DNA of 64,000 nt from Candidatus Brevifilum fermentans (GTDB taxonomy: Bacteria > Chloroflexota > Anaerolineae > Anaerolineales > Villigracilaceae): assembly GCA_945877125.1 (NCBI GenBank), contig CAMCQT010000004.1, positions 1 through 64,000 of the forward strand. The letters are read 5' to 3'. Below, piece after piece: positions 37,526-46,617 of this stretch. Each line of letters opens with the position of its first letter. The first letter of the stretch is position 1. Under the pieces are notes generated by a model. The model was not told the DNA's origin, did not search any database, and saw only the letters and a program-made list of their open reading frames with translations. The position numbers and the translations under genes are program-made.

Positions 37526-39220
37526 CTACGACTTTACCAAAGTGAATTTGTCTTTTCCAATTCGATAGTTGCCGTTGTGTTTCAACACCTTCTCGACCAA
37601 TTCGTCAGGCACATCCACATAGGTAAATTTTTCTTCGATGCGGATCTTGCCAATAACGTTGCCAGGAATATCAGCATGGTGCGCAATCGTGCCGACAATA
37701 TCATTCGGTCGGACGCCGTTTTCCTTGCCTTTGTTCAGTTTCAAGCGCACCATCCCCGCTTCATGAGAAGCCCGCTGATTGCCCGCGTCACGATCTCCAC
37801 GCTTGCCTGAATCACGCTCGCGTCTGCCGCCGTCTCTACTCTGAGGTTTGCCGCGAGTAAACTCGCGATCTCCACGATAAGAGGCCGAACGGCTTTCAGA
37901 GACAACCACGTCCGTCACATTTGCCACGGGACGCTGTTTCTCATCAGCGCGTGACAATTTCAAAGCGGCGGCGGCAATTTCCATCGGGTCGTTGCCCTCT
38001 TCCACCAAACGCGCCACAAGTTCGCGCTCACGTTGATAACGTCCACGGCCGAGCCAGATCTTCATTTGTTCCAAAAGTTGATTCTCGCGATGCTGAAGAA
38101 TATCCGCGGCAGTGGGCAATTTACCCAGAGTCAGCACCTGTTTGGTCAAATGTTCGATCTCGCGCAAACGTCGTTTTTCACGCGGCGCAAATAATGAAAT
38201 CGCAATACCAGTCTTGCCAGCGCGACCGGTGCGTCCAATGCGATGGACATACACTTCGGCATCATCTGGCAGGTGGTAATTGAAAACGTGTGAAATATCG
38301 TCAATATCCAAACCACGCGCAGCTACGTCAGTGGCAACCAAAACTTTGATTTGTCCACTGCGGAATCTGCCGAGGATCTGTTCGCGCGCATTTTGTTCGA
38401 GGTCGCCATTCAAGGCTTCGGCGGGGAATCCACGCGCCGAGAGTTGCCCAGCCAACTGTCCCGTTTCAAGGCGCGTGCGGACGAAGATCAACGCGCTGGT
38501 AATGGGTTCGATCTCGAAGAGATTGGTCAACGCTGATAATTTATCGCCTTCGTGAACAAGGTAGTAGCGCTGCTCAGTCCCCGAGAGGGTCATCGTCGCT
38601 TGTTTGATGATGACCGATTGAGGGTCACGCATGAAGCGCTCTGCCAGCGAGCGAATCCGCACGGGCATGGTGGCGCTAAAAAGCGCAGTCTGTCGTAATG
38701 TGGGGGTCGAAGAAAGAATTTCTTCCACAGGTTCAATGAAACCCATGTTAAGCATTTCGTCGGCTTCATCCAGTACAACGGTCTTGATCATGCTCAGGTC
38801 AAGCACTTTGCGCGCAATTAGATCAATGATACGACCGGGTGTGCCCACGACAATGTCCACGCCGCGTTTGAGCTGGTTGACCTGGGGTCCGTAAGGTTGC
38901 CCCCCGTAAACAGCCAGCACGCGCACCTTAAGATGCTTGCCATATTGTTCCATGGCAGCAGCAACTTGCACAGCGAGTTCACGTGTAGGCGCGAGAACAA
39001 GCGCCTGCGGCAGTCGTTGATGTATGTAGTTGTGAAGAATGGGGAGAGCGAAGGCAGCAGTCTTGCCAGTGCCTGTTTGGGCCTGACCGATCACGTCTAC
39101 GCCGGTGAGCATGAGGGGGATCATGCCTTCTTGAATACCCGTTGGAGTAATATAGCCAAGGTCAACAATGGCCTGCTCCAGCTCGGGGCGCAGGTTTAAA
39201 GAAGTAAATTCGGTTGTCAT
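37526..39220 (-). CDS. DEAD-box RNA helicase (CsdA/DeaD type)
   Basis: 564 residues. Q motif, AQTGTGKTAAF (I), PTRELA (Ia), VLDEADEMLNMG (II), LFSATMP (III), ARGLDIDDI (V) and HRIGRTGRAG (VI) are all present. A basic, Arg/Gly/Asp-rich linker (about 440-485) leads to a C-terminal DbpA-type RNA-binding domain (VRPNDIVGTIAHHADIPGNVIGKIRI). It remodels rRNA and structured mRNA, often in the cold, which fits the neighbouring cspA. Good ribosome site AAGGAAA. Confidence 0.93.
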   Translation of the reverse strand: MTTEFTSLNLRPELEQAIVDLGYITPTGIQEGMIPLMLTGVDVIGQAQTGTGKTAAFALPILHNYIHQRLPQALVLAPTRELAVQVAAAMEQYGKHLKVRVLAVYGGQPYGPQVNQLKRGVDIVVGTPGRIIDLIARKVLDLSMIKTVVLDEADEMLNMGFIEPVEEILSSTPTLRQTALFSATMPVRIRSLAERFMRDPQSVIIKQATMTLSGTEQRYYLVHEGDKLSALTNLFEIEPITSALIFVRTRLETGQLAGQLSARGFPAEALNGDLEQNAREQILGRFRSGQIKVLVATDVAARGLDIDDISHVFNYHLPDDAEVYVHRIGRTGRAGKTGIAISLFAPREKRRLREIEHLTKQVLTLGKLPTAADILQHRENQLLEQMKIWLGRGRYQRERELVARLVEEGNDPMEIAAAALKLSRADEKQRPVANVTDVVVSESRSASYRGDREFTRGKPQSRDGGRRERDSGKRGDRDAGNQRASHEAGMVRLKLNKGKENGVRPNDIVGTIAHHADIPGNVIGKIRIEEKFTYVDVPDELVEKVLKHNGNYRIGKDKFTLVKS

Positions 39221-39398
39221 GGATTTCCTTTTCCAATAGTCGTCTGGTCAGCTAGTCGGTGGTCGGCGGATCGCTTGCAAACGATTCGACGAAAGACTGT
39301 TTAACGAACGACTACGAGACTAAATTGAAATGTTCTGACAACTCCGTCTAACTTCCTTCCTGTCAACAAAGTTTACTTTTGCAAGTAAACCCGCCCAA

Positions 39399-39430
39399 CA
39401 AAAAAGCCCGAATAGATTTCATCGGGCTTG
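39399..39430 (-). terminator. terminator of the DMT transporter gene
   Basis: AAGCCCGA/TCGGGCTT stem (39404-39411 with 39422-39429) runs on the minus strand into six T. A second small hairpin (gtttactt/aagtaaac, 39371-39390) lies next to it. Confidence 0.7.
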
Positions 39431-39508
39431 CAGTTCGAGTGATCAAAACAATTTCCCAAAAAAATGCTCTATATCAAGAGCGAACGAGAGTTTACCACAG
39501 AATTTGGA

Positions 39509-40354
39509 TTATATCGTCATCAAAACAATGGCGGCCAATGCCGCGGCAATACCGATCCATTGGTTGCGGGAAAGTCGTTCTTTGAGAAAGATCCACGCCA
39601 GCACGACAGTTGCGCCAGGGAAGAGTGAACTTAATACCGCTGCCACATCCAGCCGCCCCGCCTGACCTGCAAGGATGAAGAATATATTCCCGCCGACATC
39701 GAGAATTCCATTGAGTGTAATGACCGACCAGGCAGATTTGTCTTCCACTTTCCACGAGGTATGGGTGAAAAGCATGTACAAGACAATCAGTACCGTGCCC
39801 CCGCTGCGAGATGCGACCATCGGCCAGACTGTTGCGCCTGTGCTGGTGGCTTCGTGCATGAGGATAAAGTACAAGCCAAATCCAATGCCTGCCAGCAGAG
39901 GCAGCTTCAAGTCTGAGAGATGCGCCAGGATATCCGTCACGCCGCCCGCAGATTGAGAGATCATCCAAACCGCAAAAAGAGCGAAACCAAATCCGATGAA
40001 TGTCGCCGCATCGGGCAAGCCTTCCCGAAACGCGCCGATCAGAACTGGGATCGCCGCAGCCAGCAAAGCAGAAACAGGGGTAGCGACGCTCATCAAACCG
40101 CGAGTCATGGCATGATACAAGATCATTAATCCGATTGTACCCACCACCCCCGCAGTCATCGAAAGAAGCCATATTTTTAGGTTCGGGAAAGACTCACCAG
40201 AAATCCCCACAATGATGAATAAAAAAGCAACCCCAATGACCTCACTGTAAAGAACGGCGCGGTATGCGCCCGTTTTGCGTGATGCCAACCCGCCCGTGAA
40301 ATCACCTGCGCCCCAACTGAGCGCGGCAGTGAGACCGAATAATATTGATAGCAA
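39509..40354 (-). CDS. EamA/DMT-superfamily transporter
   Basis: 281 residues with about ten spans in two EamA halves (GLTAALSWGAGDFTGGLA in the first; GAGYF-type positions and LSSLFPGATVVLAWIFLKERLSRNQ in the second). These export or import metabolites such as amino acids or nucleosides. The longest frame reaches 40438 through a REP palindrome; a TTG at 40354 with AAAGGAGT six bases upstream gives a normal protein and is chosen. Confidence 0.85.
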   Translation of the reverse strand: MLSILFGLTAALSWGAGDFTGGLASRKTGAYRAVLYSEVIGVAFLFIIVGISGESFPNLKIWLLSMTAGVVGTIGLMILYHAMTRGLMSVATPVSALLAAAIPVLIGAFREGLPDAATFIGFGFALFAVWMISQSAGGVTDILAHLSDLKLPLLAGIGFGLYFILMHEATSTGATVWPMVASRSGGTVLIVLYMLFTHTSWKVEDKSAWSVITLNGILDVGGNIFFILAGQAGRLDVAAVLSSLFPGATVVLAWIFLKERLSRNQWIGIAAALAAIVLMTI

Positions 40355-40377
40355 ATTTACACTCCTTTGATGGATAG

Positions 40378-40406
40378 ACCAGGACTGCGGACTAAAGTCC
40401 GCAGTC
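40378..40406. repeat. REP palindrome downstream of the RAYT gene
   Basis: aggactgcggac and gtccgcagtcct form a 12-bp perfect inverted repeat with a 4-nt loop (taaa). The same core, gcggactaaagtccgc, is repeated on the other side of the RAYT gene. Confidence 0.75.
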
Positions 40407-40418
40407 CTGAACGCCTTG

Positions 40419-40958
40419 TTAGAATTTATCGTCATCAAACAAGTCTGAAATCGGAAACTCGTTCAACTTATCATTCAGCCAGTTATTTTCATCACCGCTC
40501 ATATAAAAACGATAGCTGGAAAATTTCCAATCTTCAGGGTTATTATCTACATACCCATGTTTAACTGGATTGTAGTCTATGTAATTGAAACAAGTCCAAA
40601 AATCATGCTCGTTACGCATACATCTATCCCAATAGCTATACCAAACTGTGCGTCCTTGTCTATTATCCAGTAAATTTATTTTTCGGGACGTGCTGCCATT
40701 AATGCATTTCATAAAAGTGCCAAGTTCATTCACATTGTTTGGCATAAACAAAAGATGATAATGATTTGGCAAAACAACCCAGGCAAAAAGTTTTATTTCA
40801 AACTGCAAAATAAGTTCTTTAAACGTATCCACCCACAAGTTGAGATGTTCATCTGTTACAAGGATATGCGCTTTATCTACCGTAGACGCTGTAACAAAAC
40901 ACCATGCATCATCCATATAAAGATGTGGCGGGCGGTGTGGGGATGTAGACCATTTCAT
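40419..40958 (-). CDS. REP-associated tyrosine transposase (RAYT)
   Basis: 179 residues of the Y1-transposase (IS200-like) fold. VVLPNHYHLLFMP holds the HUH metal motif (His-Tyr-His), and FNYIDYNPVKHGYV carries the candidate catalytic Tyr with the NPVKHG signature of RAYTs. These enzymes nick and join REP palindromes in single-stranded DNA. Matching palindromes lie on both sides. The ATG at 40958 with GGAG nine bases upstream is preferred over the longer frame to 41027, which runs through the upstream REP. Confidence 0.9.
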   Translation of the reverse strand: MKWSTSPHRPPHLYMDDAWCFVTASTVDKAHILVTDEHLNLWVDTFKELILQFEIKLFAWVVLPNHYHLLFMPNNVNELGTFMKCINGSTSRKINLLDNRQGRTVWYSYWDRCMRNEHDFWTCFNYIDYNPVKHGYVDNNPEDWKFSSYRFYMSGDENNWLNDKLNEFPISDLFDDDKF

Positions 40959-40969
40959 CGAAACGCTCT

Positions 40970-41034
40970 CCTGGACTGCGGACTTTAGTCCGCTCTTGGT
41001 TTGGCAGAAGCGGACTAAAGTCCGCAATCCTATT
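40970..41034. repeat. REP pair upstream of the RAYT gene
   Basis: tggactgcggactttagtccgc and gcggactaaagtccgcaatcc lie about 20 bases apart, in partly inverted orientation. They share the GGACTGCGGAC core with the downstream REP, making a BIME-like arrangement. Confidence 0.75.
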
Positions 41035-41896
41035 TTCCTGCCGCGCGCGCCCGCGCCAAAACCTTCTGCGCGTTCTTCAACAACGGCATATCGATCATTT
41101 TGCCATCCAGCGAGTACGCGCCCTTGCCTTCTTTTTGACTGGCATCAAATGTTTCGACGATCCGTTTGGCATGGGCAATGGCTTCGTCATTTGGCGTGAA
41201 TGCAATCTGCACCGGCTCGACCTGCGCGGGGTGGATGATCTGTTTTCCGCTGTACCCCAGCCGCGCACCGAATTCAGATTCCACGCGCAAGGCTTCGATG
41301 TCTTTGTAATCTATGGTGACAATATCAATGGCTTGCAGGTCATTCGCGGCACATGCCACCACCACAGCCTGGCGCGCGTAAAGTAATTCAATCGCATCCT
41401 TCGTGCGGATCGCACCAATCGACGCGGCGAAGTCTTCGCCGCCAAAGATGATGGCATCCAAACGCGGATGCGCCGCGATCTCTTTGAGATTCAAAATTCC
41501 TCTGGCAGTTTCCACCCCGATTACCATGCGGACTGAGTTCAGCGGCCAACCATATTTCAACTCAGCGGTTTCGATGATTCTGCTTGCCCACTCCACTTGC
41601 TCAAAAGATTCAACTTTGGGAATCACGATCCCATCAGGACGATACGGCAGGACGGCATCAATATCATCTTTTTCCCAGCCAGAGCCCACCGAATTGATCC
41701 GCGCCAGTTTTTCGCTTTCGCCGAAATTCAATTCCTGCAAAGCCTTTGCAATCGTGGCGCGCGCTTCGGCTTTTTTATTAATGGCTGTGCCGTCTTCCAT
41801 ATCCATGCAAATGGAATCCACGCCGAGGGTGATGGATTTTGTAATCATCTTCCAGTTGTCGCCGGGCATGTAAAGTAGCGCGCGTCGGGAATGCAT
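41030..41896 (-). CDS. HpcH/HpaI-family CoA-ester lyase (CitE/CLYBL-like)
   Basis: 288 residues, TIM-barrel of the citrate lyase beta-subunit type. SRRALLYMPGDNWKMITK, CMDMEDGT (acidic metal ligands), VIPKVESFEQVEW, MVIGVETARGI and GGEDFAASIGAIRT are characteristic. Stand-alone members cleave citramalyl-, malyl- or methylmalyl-CoA. No citrate lyase alpha or gamma subunit is nearby, so a CLYBL or malyl-CoA lyase-like role is more likely. The ATG at 41896 with GGAG is preferred to the longer frame at 41929. Confidence 0.87.
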   Translation of the reverse strand: MHSRRALLYMPGDNWKMITKSITLGVDSICMDMEDGTAINKKAEARATIAKALQELNFGESEKLARINSVGSGWEKDDIDAVLPYRPDGIVIPKVESFEQVEWASRIIETAELKYGWPLNSVRMVIGVETARGILNLKEIAAHPRLDAIIFGGEDFAASIGAIRTKDAIELLYARQAVVVACAANDLQAIDIVTIDYKDIEALRVESEFGARLGYSGKQIIHPAQVEPVQIAFTPNDEAIAHAKRIVETFDASQKEGKGAYSLDGKMIDMPLLKNAQKVLARARAAGK

Positions 41897-41924
41897 AAAT
41901 TCTCTCCATAAAATTTTTTCGAAG

Positions 41925-41959
41925 GTCAAAAGTCAAAGGTCAGACCTTCGACTTTTGAC
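41925..41959. terminator. inverted repeat after the Rieske gene
   Basis: gtcaaaagtcaaaggtc (41925-41941) pairs with 41943-41959 with one mismatch. It lies past the stop of the Rieske gene and may end that transcript, although no T-run follows it. Confidence 0.4.
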
Positions 41960-41977
41960 TTTTGACTTTTTTTCGTT

Positions 41978-42394
41978 CTACACCATGTGCAAAATAATAC
42001 TTCCAACTTCGTTCACTTCAACGCGCAGTCTTTTCAACGGCGTGTTGGAAGGACCGCGGGTCACATAGCCTTTTTCGTCATATTTTGAGCCGTGGCACGG
42101 ACATTCGTATTCTCTATCTTTATGTTCAACCGTGCATCCCAGATGCGTGCAAACCAAACTAAAAGCCAGATAGCCCTCGTTGCTGTGGATCAACACCGCC
42201 GGAATGTGCATCAACAGGGTGCGCGAACCCGGCGGATAATCGACCTCGGAACCGAGGTCATATTCAGATGGCGGTGCCGGTTCCATTTCGTAGGATAGGA
42301 AGCGGATCAGCCCGCCTAGGGCGAACGTGCCGCTCAACCCCAGCAGGGAGTTGGTTGCCAACTTTAGAAATTCGCGTCGGGACAGTTTTTTCAT
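41978..42394 (-). CDS. Rieske 2Fe-2S protein of a cytochrome bc complex
   Basis: 138 residues. The N-terminus MKKLSRREFLKLATNSLLG resembles a twin-arginine-type or uncleaved anchor (one Arg pair) followed by a span. The cluster motifs are CTHLGC and CPCHGSKYD, giving two Cys and two His, with the extra Cys pair that forms the Rieske disulfide. It takes electrons from the quinol-oxidising site of cytochrome b. Its ATG overlaps the stop of the cytochrome c-b fusion gene by four bases, so the two make one complex. Confidence 0.93.
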   Translation of the reverse strand: MKKLSRREFLKLATNSLLGLSGTFALGGLIRFLSYEMEPAPPSEYDLGSEVDYPPGSRTLLMHIPAVLIHSNEGYLAFSLVCTHLGCTVEHKDREYECPCHGSKYDEKGYVTRGPSNTPLKRLRVEVNEVGSIILHMV

Positions 42395-44208
42395 AATGGG
42401 TTAACGATGGATAACACGGTCAGCGCCATGATAATAACGGCGATGATGATAAATAACAACTGCACAATACTTCCGCTGCGTGGAAACCAACGTCCGAGTT
42501 CATTTTGTTTTACATCCTTGAAAAGGTACGGCAGGGCGCCAATGAAAATGATAACCGCCAAAGGCAAAAGAACGCCCAGCAAAAACGGGTCGCCTGATTT
42601 TAGCAGTTGCTGAACCCAAAGGAAAAACCACGGCGCACTTGAGTCAGCATCTAAAATGGTGCCGCCACGGATGGGGGATGAAATGGGGGCGGGCATTAAT
42701 ACTGCCAATATCAGCAGAACAATGCCTCCGACGAACATACCCAAAACTTCGCGTTTGAGCAAGTCTGTGCGTGTGATTCTGGTGGTGGTTTCGCGCTCGG
42801 TCACAGGCGCAGCAGCAATGCCGCCATCACGGCGCACGCGGAATAGATGCCAGACTATGACAAAGCCGCATACCAGCGAAAGAACATAAATATGCCATGA
42901 ATAAAAGCGAAGCAGCGCAGCGGGTCCCGCATCCCGGCCGCCGAGGACAAAGATATAAACGGCATTCCCAACAAATGGAATTGACTTGAGCAGATTGGTG
43001 CCAGCGGTCAGAGCCCAGCGGACGCCTTCATCCCAGCGCAAAACGTAGCCGGTGAAGTCGAGCAGGATCACGAGAACAAACAATCCCAACCCCAGCAGAA
43101 AGTTGAATTTTCGTTGGGCACTGTAGGCTCCGGTGAAGATCACACGCGCCAGATGAATGAGCGCAACGATCACCAAAAGTTGCGCCGACCAATAATGCAG
43201 ATTACGCACGAGCGCGCCAAGCGGCACAAAACTCACAATTGTCTCAACTGAAATGGCGGCTTTTTCCGGCGTTGGAATATAGTAAAACATTTCGAGTAAG
43301 CCAGTGATGAGCAAAACGAGCGACAGGAAGACCGCCATTCCACCTGCGCCCAGGGTGTATCGCCAGCGTGACTGCATGGCGGGGATCGTGGGCGGATGCA
43401 AATGGGAAACAAAACTCGGACGAATGACAGGACCCGCTATCAGATTGGGAGGGGGGGCGTTTTCACGTCGCGCAAAAAAGTCACGGGTAATCAATCCCAG
43501 CACGGTGAGCACGAGCATCCCAATAAAAAAGAAGATGGGAGTATTGTTATTTTGCGGAGTTGAAATTAGGCGGTGGACAGGCACGGCGGAGGCGTTGGTT
43601 TCGCTCAGCACAAGCCCATCGGGCAGGCTGCCTTTCAGTTTCAAAATATACGCGGTGATCTGCCAGGCTTGTTCAGGAGTGAGCGAGCGGGGCTTCCACC
43701 ACGGCATCATCACGACCACATAGTCATACAGTTGCTGAGCATTTTCAAAACGCCCCAGCGAACTGGCGGTGCCCAGCGCGGGAAAGGTTAATGTTTTCGG
43801 AATTTCAAAACCCTGCGGCGGATGATCTTTTCCGTGACAGCCAGATTGCCAGCAGTCGCTGTCTTCGCCATACGCGCCGAGCCGCCATTCGTCGGTGAGT
43901 CCTTGTCCGCGGTCACCGTGACAAGCGATACACACGCCAAAAAAAGTTTGCAAACCTTGATCTGCTTGAGAGGGAACTTCAGGCAATTCAGGGCGTGTGA
44001 GACGGCTCATGTCAAAAGTTGGGGTTGGACTGGGCATGGGCGTTGGCGTGCCGTTTGCCTGTTGGTTTTGCGATGCTTTCACTGTCTCTGTCAAAAGCAG
44101 GTTGGCGCTGATGAAAAGCAAAACGCCCAGCGCAAACAAAAATATGCGTGCAAATTGTGCGGCACGCGGATGACATTTATCTTTTCGGGATGAAGGATTG
44201 GTTCTCAT
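42391..44208 (-). CDS. cytochrome c - cytochrome b6/subunit IV fusion protein
   Basis: 605 residues. Signal/anchor (about 20-42), Pro-rich linker, then a cytochrome c domain with CIACHG (CXXCH) and CWQSGCHG (CX4CH). A span at about 220-240 follows, then cytochrome b with two His pairs: H-X13-H in NLHYWSAQLLVIVALIHL and H-X14-H in WHIYVLSLVCGFVIVWHL, the b6-type spacing. The last third resembles subunit IV, with SAPWFFLW at the place of the Qo PEWY motif. It is the core of a quinol:electron-acceptor oxidoreductase, with the Rieske subunit encoded next. No separate cytochrome c1 or f gene is present. Confidence 0.88.
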   Translation of the reverse strand: MRTNPSSRKDKCHPRAAQFARIFLFALGVLLFISANLLLTETVKASQNQQANGTPTPMPSPTPTFDMSRLTRPELPEVPSQADQGLQTFFGVCIACHGDRGQGLTDEWRLGAYGEDSDCWQSGCHGKDHPPQGFEIPKTLTFPALGTASSLGRFENAQQLYDYVVVMMPWWKPRSLTPEQAWQITAYILKLKGSLPDGLVLSETNASAVPVHRLISTPQNNNTPIFFFIGMLVLTVLGLITRDFFARRENAPPPNLIAGPVIRPSFVSHLHPPTIPAMQSRWRYTLGAGGMAVFLSLVLLITGLLEMFYYIPTPEKAAISVETIVSFVPLGALVRNLHYWSAQLLVIVALIHLARVIFTGAYSAQRKFNFLLGLGLFVLVILLDFTGYVLRWDEGVRWALTAGTNLLKSIPFVGNAVYIFVLGGRDAGPAALLRFYSWHIYVLSLVCGFVIVWHLFRVRRDGGIAAAPVTERETTTRITRTDLLKREVLGMFVGGIVLLILAVLMPAPISSPIRGGTILDADSSAPWFFLWVQQLLKSGDPFLLGVLLPLAVIIFIGALPYLFKDVKQNELGRWFPRSGSIVQLLFIIIAVIIMALTVLSIVNPL

Positions 44209-44290
44209 TTAATGTTGTTACTTTAACACAAAGTCCATTCGATGAGACAGTGAAGAATATCTTAAAAATGATGTGCAATCAGGTTAAACA

Positions 44291-44330
44291 AAAAAGAGTT
44301 CCGCAGGTTGAAGCCTGCGGAACTCTTTTT
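44291..44330. terminator. bidirectional terminator (17-bp stem)
   Basis: aaaaagagttccgcagg (44291-44307) pairs with 44314-44330 around ttgaag. It ends the protease transcript on the minus strand. Confidence 0.85.
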
Positions 44331-44336
44331 ATTATT

Positions 44337-45476
44337 TTAGGGTCGCTTGTCGAGTGTGATGGTCACATCTACTTTTTCGGTGCCGCGCAGTACCTGCAAA
44401 ACGACTGTGTCTCCCGGCCCTTTGTGGGTGATGAGATAGGCCAGCATTTCGTCAAACGTGCGGACTTCCTTCCCGTCTATCGCCACGATCAAGTCACCAC
44501 CGCCAAGCAAGCCGTTGATGCTGGTGGGTTTGCTGCCTGGGATGATGCCCGCTCTTTCTGCGGGGCCGCCAGCGATCACGTCAGTCACATACGCGCCGGT
44601 GTAAGATTTCAAGCCCAGCGCGTCGATCACAGGCAGGCTCATATTTTCATTCGGCAGGGAGGATATTCCGAGCAGCGGGTAATCATATTTGCCGGTTGCG
44701 ATCAAAACAGGAGCGACGCGTTTAACCATATTGACGGAGATCGCGAAACCGATCCCTGAGTTAACCGGTTGACCAGCCGCCGTGGTGCTGTTGGTGCGGA
44801 TGGCGCGATTAATGCCGATCACTTCGCCGTTGATATTAAAGAGCGGGCCGCCCGAGTTACCCGGGTTGATGGCGGCGTCCGTTTGAATAATGTCGCCGGC
44901 GGTGAACAAAGTTCCATCGGGTGTTTCGTGGGCCGAGTCTAATGTGCGGCCGAGTGCAGAAACAATACCGACGGTCATGGTGCTGTTTAAACCAAACGGG
45001 TTGCCAATGGCTATTACGGTCTGACCCACTTTCAGCGTGTCAGAGTCGCCGAGCGGCAGCGGATGAAGCTCGCCCGCGGGCGCATCCACTTTGACGATGG
45101 CCAGGTCCGAATCCAAATCAGTTCCGATGATGGTGCCGTACGCCATGTAACCAGATGTAAACCGAACTTCCACTGTGGTCGCGCCTTCGATCACGTGATA
45201 ATTTGTTACCACGTTGCCCTGCCCGTCATACACGAAGCCAGAACCCTGCCCTTGATCTGTGATGATCGCAACCGTGCCCGGGCTGACACTTTCATAAAGC
45301 ACCACCAAACCATCCTGTTGGGTCGCGGGATTGGCAGCGTTTGATGCGATGGGCGCAACCGGTAAAACAGGCTCATTCGCAGGGGCTGGTTGTTGCGGCT
45401 GAAACGCCGTAGCCTGACAAGCCAGCATGGCAACTGCCAAAACAACCAAAGCTAAAATGCCTTTTTTTGTTTTCAT
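44337..45476 (-). CDS. HtrA/DegP-type serine protease, lipoprotein-like N-terminus
   Basis: 379 residues. Signal with LACQ (possible lipobox, Cys about 20), an Ala/Pro linker, then a trypsin-like domain with His in VVTNYHVIEG, Asp in DSDLAIVKVD and Ser in NPGNSGGPLF. One PDZ domain (about 285-375, GILPGSKPTSINGLLGGGDLIVAIDG-like) closes it. These proteases degrade or chaperone misfolded exported proteins. Strong AGGAG five bases before the ATG. The neighbouring CbpA gene also suggests a protein-quality role. Confidence 0.93.
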   Translation of the reverse strand: MKTKKGILALVVLAVAMLACQATAFQPQQPAPANEPVLPVAPIASNAANPATQQDGLVVLYESVSPGTVAIITDQGQGSGFVYDGQGNVVTNYHVIEGATTVEVRFTSGYMAYGTIIGTDLDSDLAIVKVDAPAGELHPLPLGDSDTLKVGQTVIAIGNPFGLNSTMTVGIVSALGRTLDSAHETPDGTLFTAGDIIQTDAAINPGNSGGPLFNINGEVIGINRAIRTNSTTAAGQPVNSGIGFAISVNMVKRVAPVLIATGKYDYPLLGISSLPNENMSLPVIDALGLKSYTGAYVTDVIAGGPAERAGIIPGSKPTSINGLLGGGDLIVAIDGKEVRTFDEMLAYLITHKGPGDTVVLQVLRGTEKVDVTITLDKRP

Positions 45477-45495
45477 TAATACTCCTATGATTACT

Positions 45496-46407
45496 CTAAA
45501 ACTTTATGCGGGCGGCTTCTTCAAGCAATTCCCTCTGTTTGGACGACAGGTATTTGGGAACTTGTACTTTCAATTTCACAAAGAGATCGCCCTTTGTAGC
45601 TGGATTCTTCAAATGCGGCATCCCGCGCCCTGCAAGCCGAAAGACCTGATCGGTCTGCGTGCCTGCGGGAATATTTAACTTAACCTTGCCTGTGGGCGTT
45701 TCCACTTCCGCTTCGCCGCCGAGAATTAATGTGAATACACTTAATGTGGATGTGGTGGTCAGGTCCTGACCATCGCGCTCAAAGCGATTCTCGTCTGTGA
45801 CATTAACGATGAGATAAAGGTCGAGACCTTCCGGTCCCGCGCCTGCCACTCGAACTTTGGAACCGGTCTTCACCCCGGCAGGAATGCGAACTTGCAACTT
45901 GCGTCCATTGGTTTGCAGTTGGCGCGCGGTACCCTCGTAGGCTTCCTGAAAAGTAATGTCAACCGCCTGCTGATATCCCTGCTGTTGCTGCTGCTGTGCC
46001 GCCTGATTGCGAGCCGAAGACCGGACCGCCTCGCCGAAAATTGAGCGAAAAAAATCTGAAAATCCGCCGGCGCCGCCAAAGGGGTCTTCGGCATTGCCGC
46101 CGTAGCCTCTTTGCTGTCCGTTTTGCTGCTGAAACCAATCATCCCATTGAAAATCACCCGGGCGGCCGCCCCTTGTGCGAAAATCAGAATACGCGCTTCC
46201 CAGTTGATCGTAGCGGGCGCGCTTTGTTTCATCGCTCAAGACCTGATACGCCTCGTTGATCTCTTTGAACTTGTCCTCAGATTTTTTATCGCCGGGGTTT
46301 TTATCAGGATGAAATTGCATGGCAAGTTTACGATACGCCTTGCGGATATCGTCTGCGCTGGCTTTTCGTTCCACGCCAAGAATTTTGTAGTAGTCTTTGT
46401 AGTCCAT
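45496..46407 (-). CDS. CbpA-type DnaJ co-chaperone
   Basis: 303 residues. J-domain about 1-70 ([22 protein letters not shown] with the HPD motif). A Gly/Gln-rich linker ([13 protein letters not shown]) leads to two C-terminal beta-domains ([32 protein letters not shown]). The DnaJ zinc finger is absent, so it is of the CbpA class that stimulates DnaK ATPase. The ATG at 46407 is chosen because it begins the J-domain; no Shine-Dalgarno is seen. Confidence 0.93.
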   Translation of the reverse strand: MDYKDYYKILGVERKASADDIRKAYRKLAMQFHPDKNPGDKKSEDKFKEINEAYQVLSDETKRARYDQLGSAYSDFRTRGGRPGDFQWDDWFQQQNGQQRGYGGNAEDPFGGAGGFSDFFRSIFGEAVRSSARNQAAQQQQQQGYQQAVDITFQEAYEGTARQLQTNGRKLQVRIPAGVKTGSKVRVAGAGPEGLDLYLIVNVTDENRFERDGQDLTTTSTLSVFTLILGGEAEVETPTGKVKLNIPAGTQTDQVFRLAGRGMPHLKNPATKGDLFVKLKVQVPKYLSSKQRELLEEAARIKF

Positions 46408-46414
46408 AATGCTA

Positions 46415-46443
46415 TTGTTATCACCGCGCAAGTTCAAAGTCAA
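46415..46443 (-). promoter_or_regulatory. possible leaderless promoter of the CbpA gene
   Basis: On the minus strand, TTGACT (46438-46443), 17 bp and TAACAA (46415-46420). The ATG follows after seven bases, so the transcript would lack a leader. The -10 box is a weak match. Confidence 0.35.
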
Positions 46444-46513
46444 GCGTCCCAAAGGGACACTAACAGAACTCTAACCTGTGTTTTTTGTGTGGTAAAGTTG
46501 CAGAAAAGTTCAT

Positions 46514-46604
46514 GTCATTGCGAGGGCGGCGCTCTCCCGCCCGAAGCAATCTCCTTTTTGTGTGGGATTGCTTCGGGCAAGAACAAGAGCACCCTCGCAA
46601 TGAC
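46514..46604. repeat. nested inverted-repeat element (gtcattgcgaggg type)
   Basis: gtcattgcgaggg (46514-46526) is inverted at 46592-46604, and gcccgaagcaatc (46539-46551) at 46566-46578; both are perfect 13-bp matches. It lies just before the LOG gene. The consensus resembles interspersed repeats seen in many bacterial genomes. Confidence 0.75.
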
Positions 46605-46617
46605 CTACAAGGAAAAG

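Noticed and set aside
39492-40172. 226-codon minus frame overlapping the DMT transporter
   Set aside because: It is a shifted frame inside a clear ten-span transporter and lacks any domain.
46111-46617. Long N-terminal extension of the LOG gene
   Set aside because: It covers the CbpA gene antisense and a palindromic repeat; the LOG family starts at 46618 with a ribosome site.
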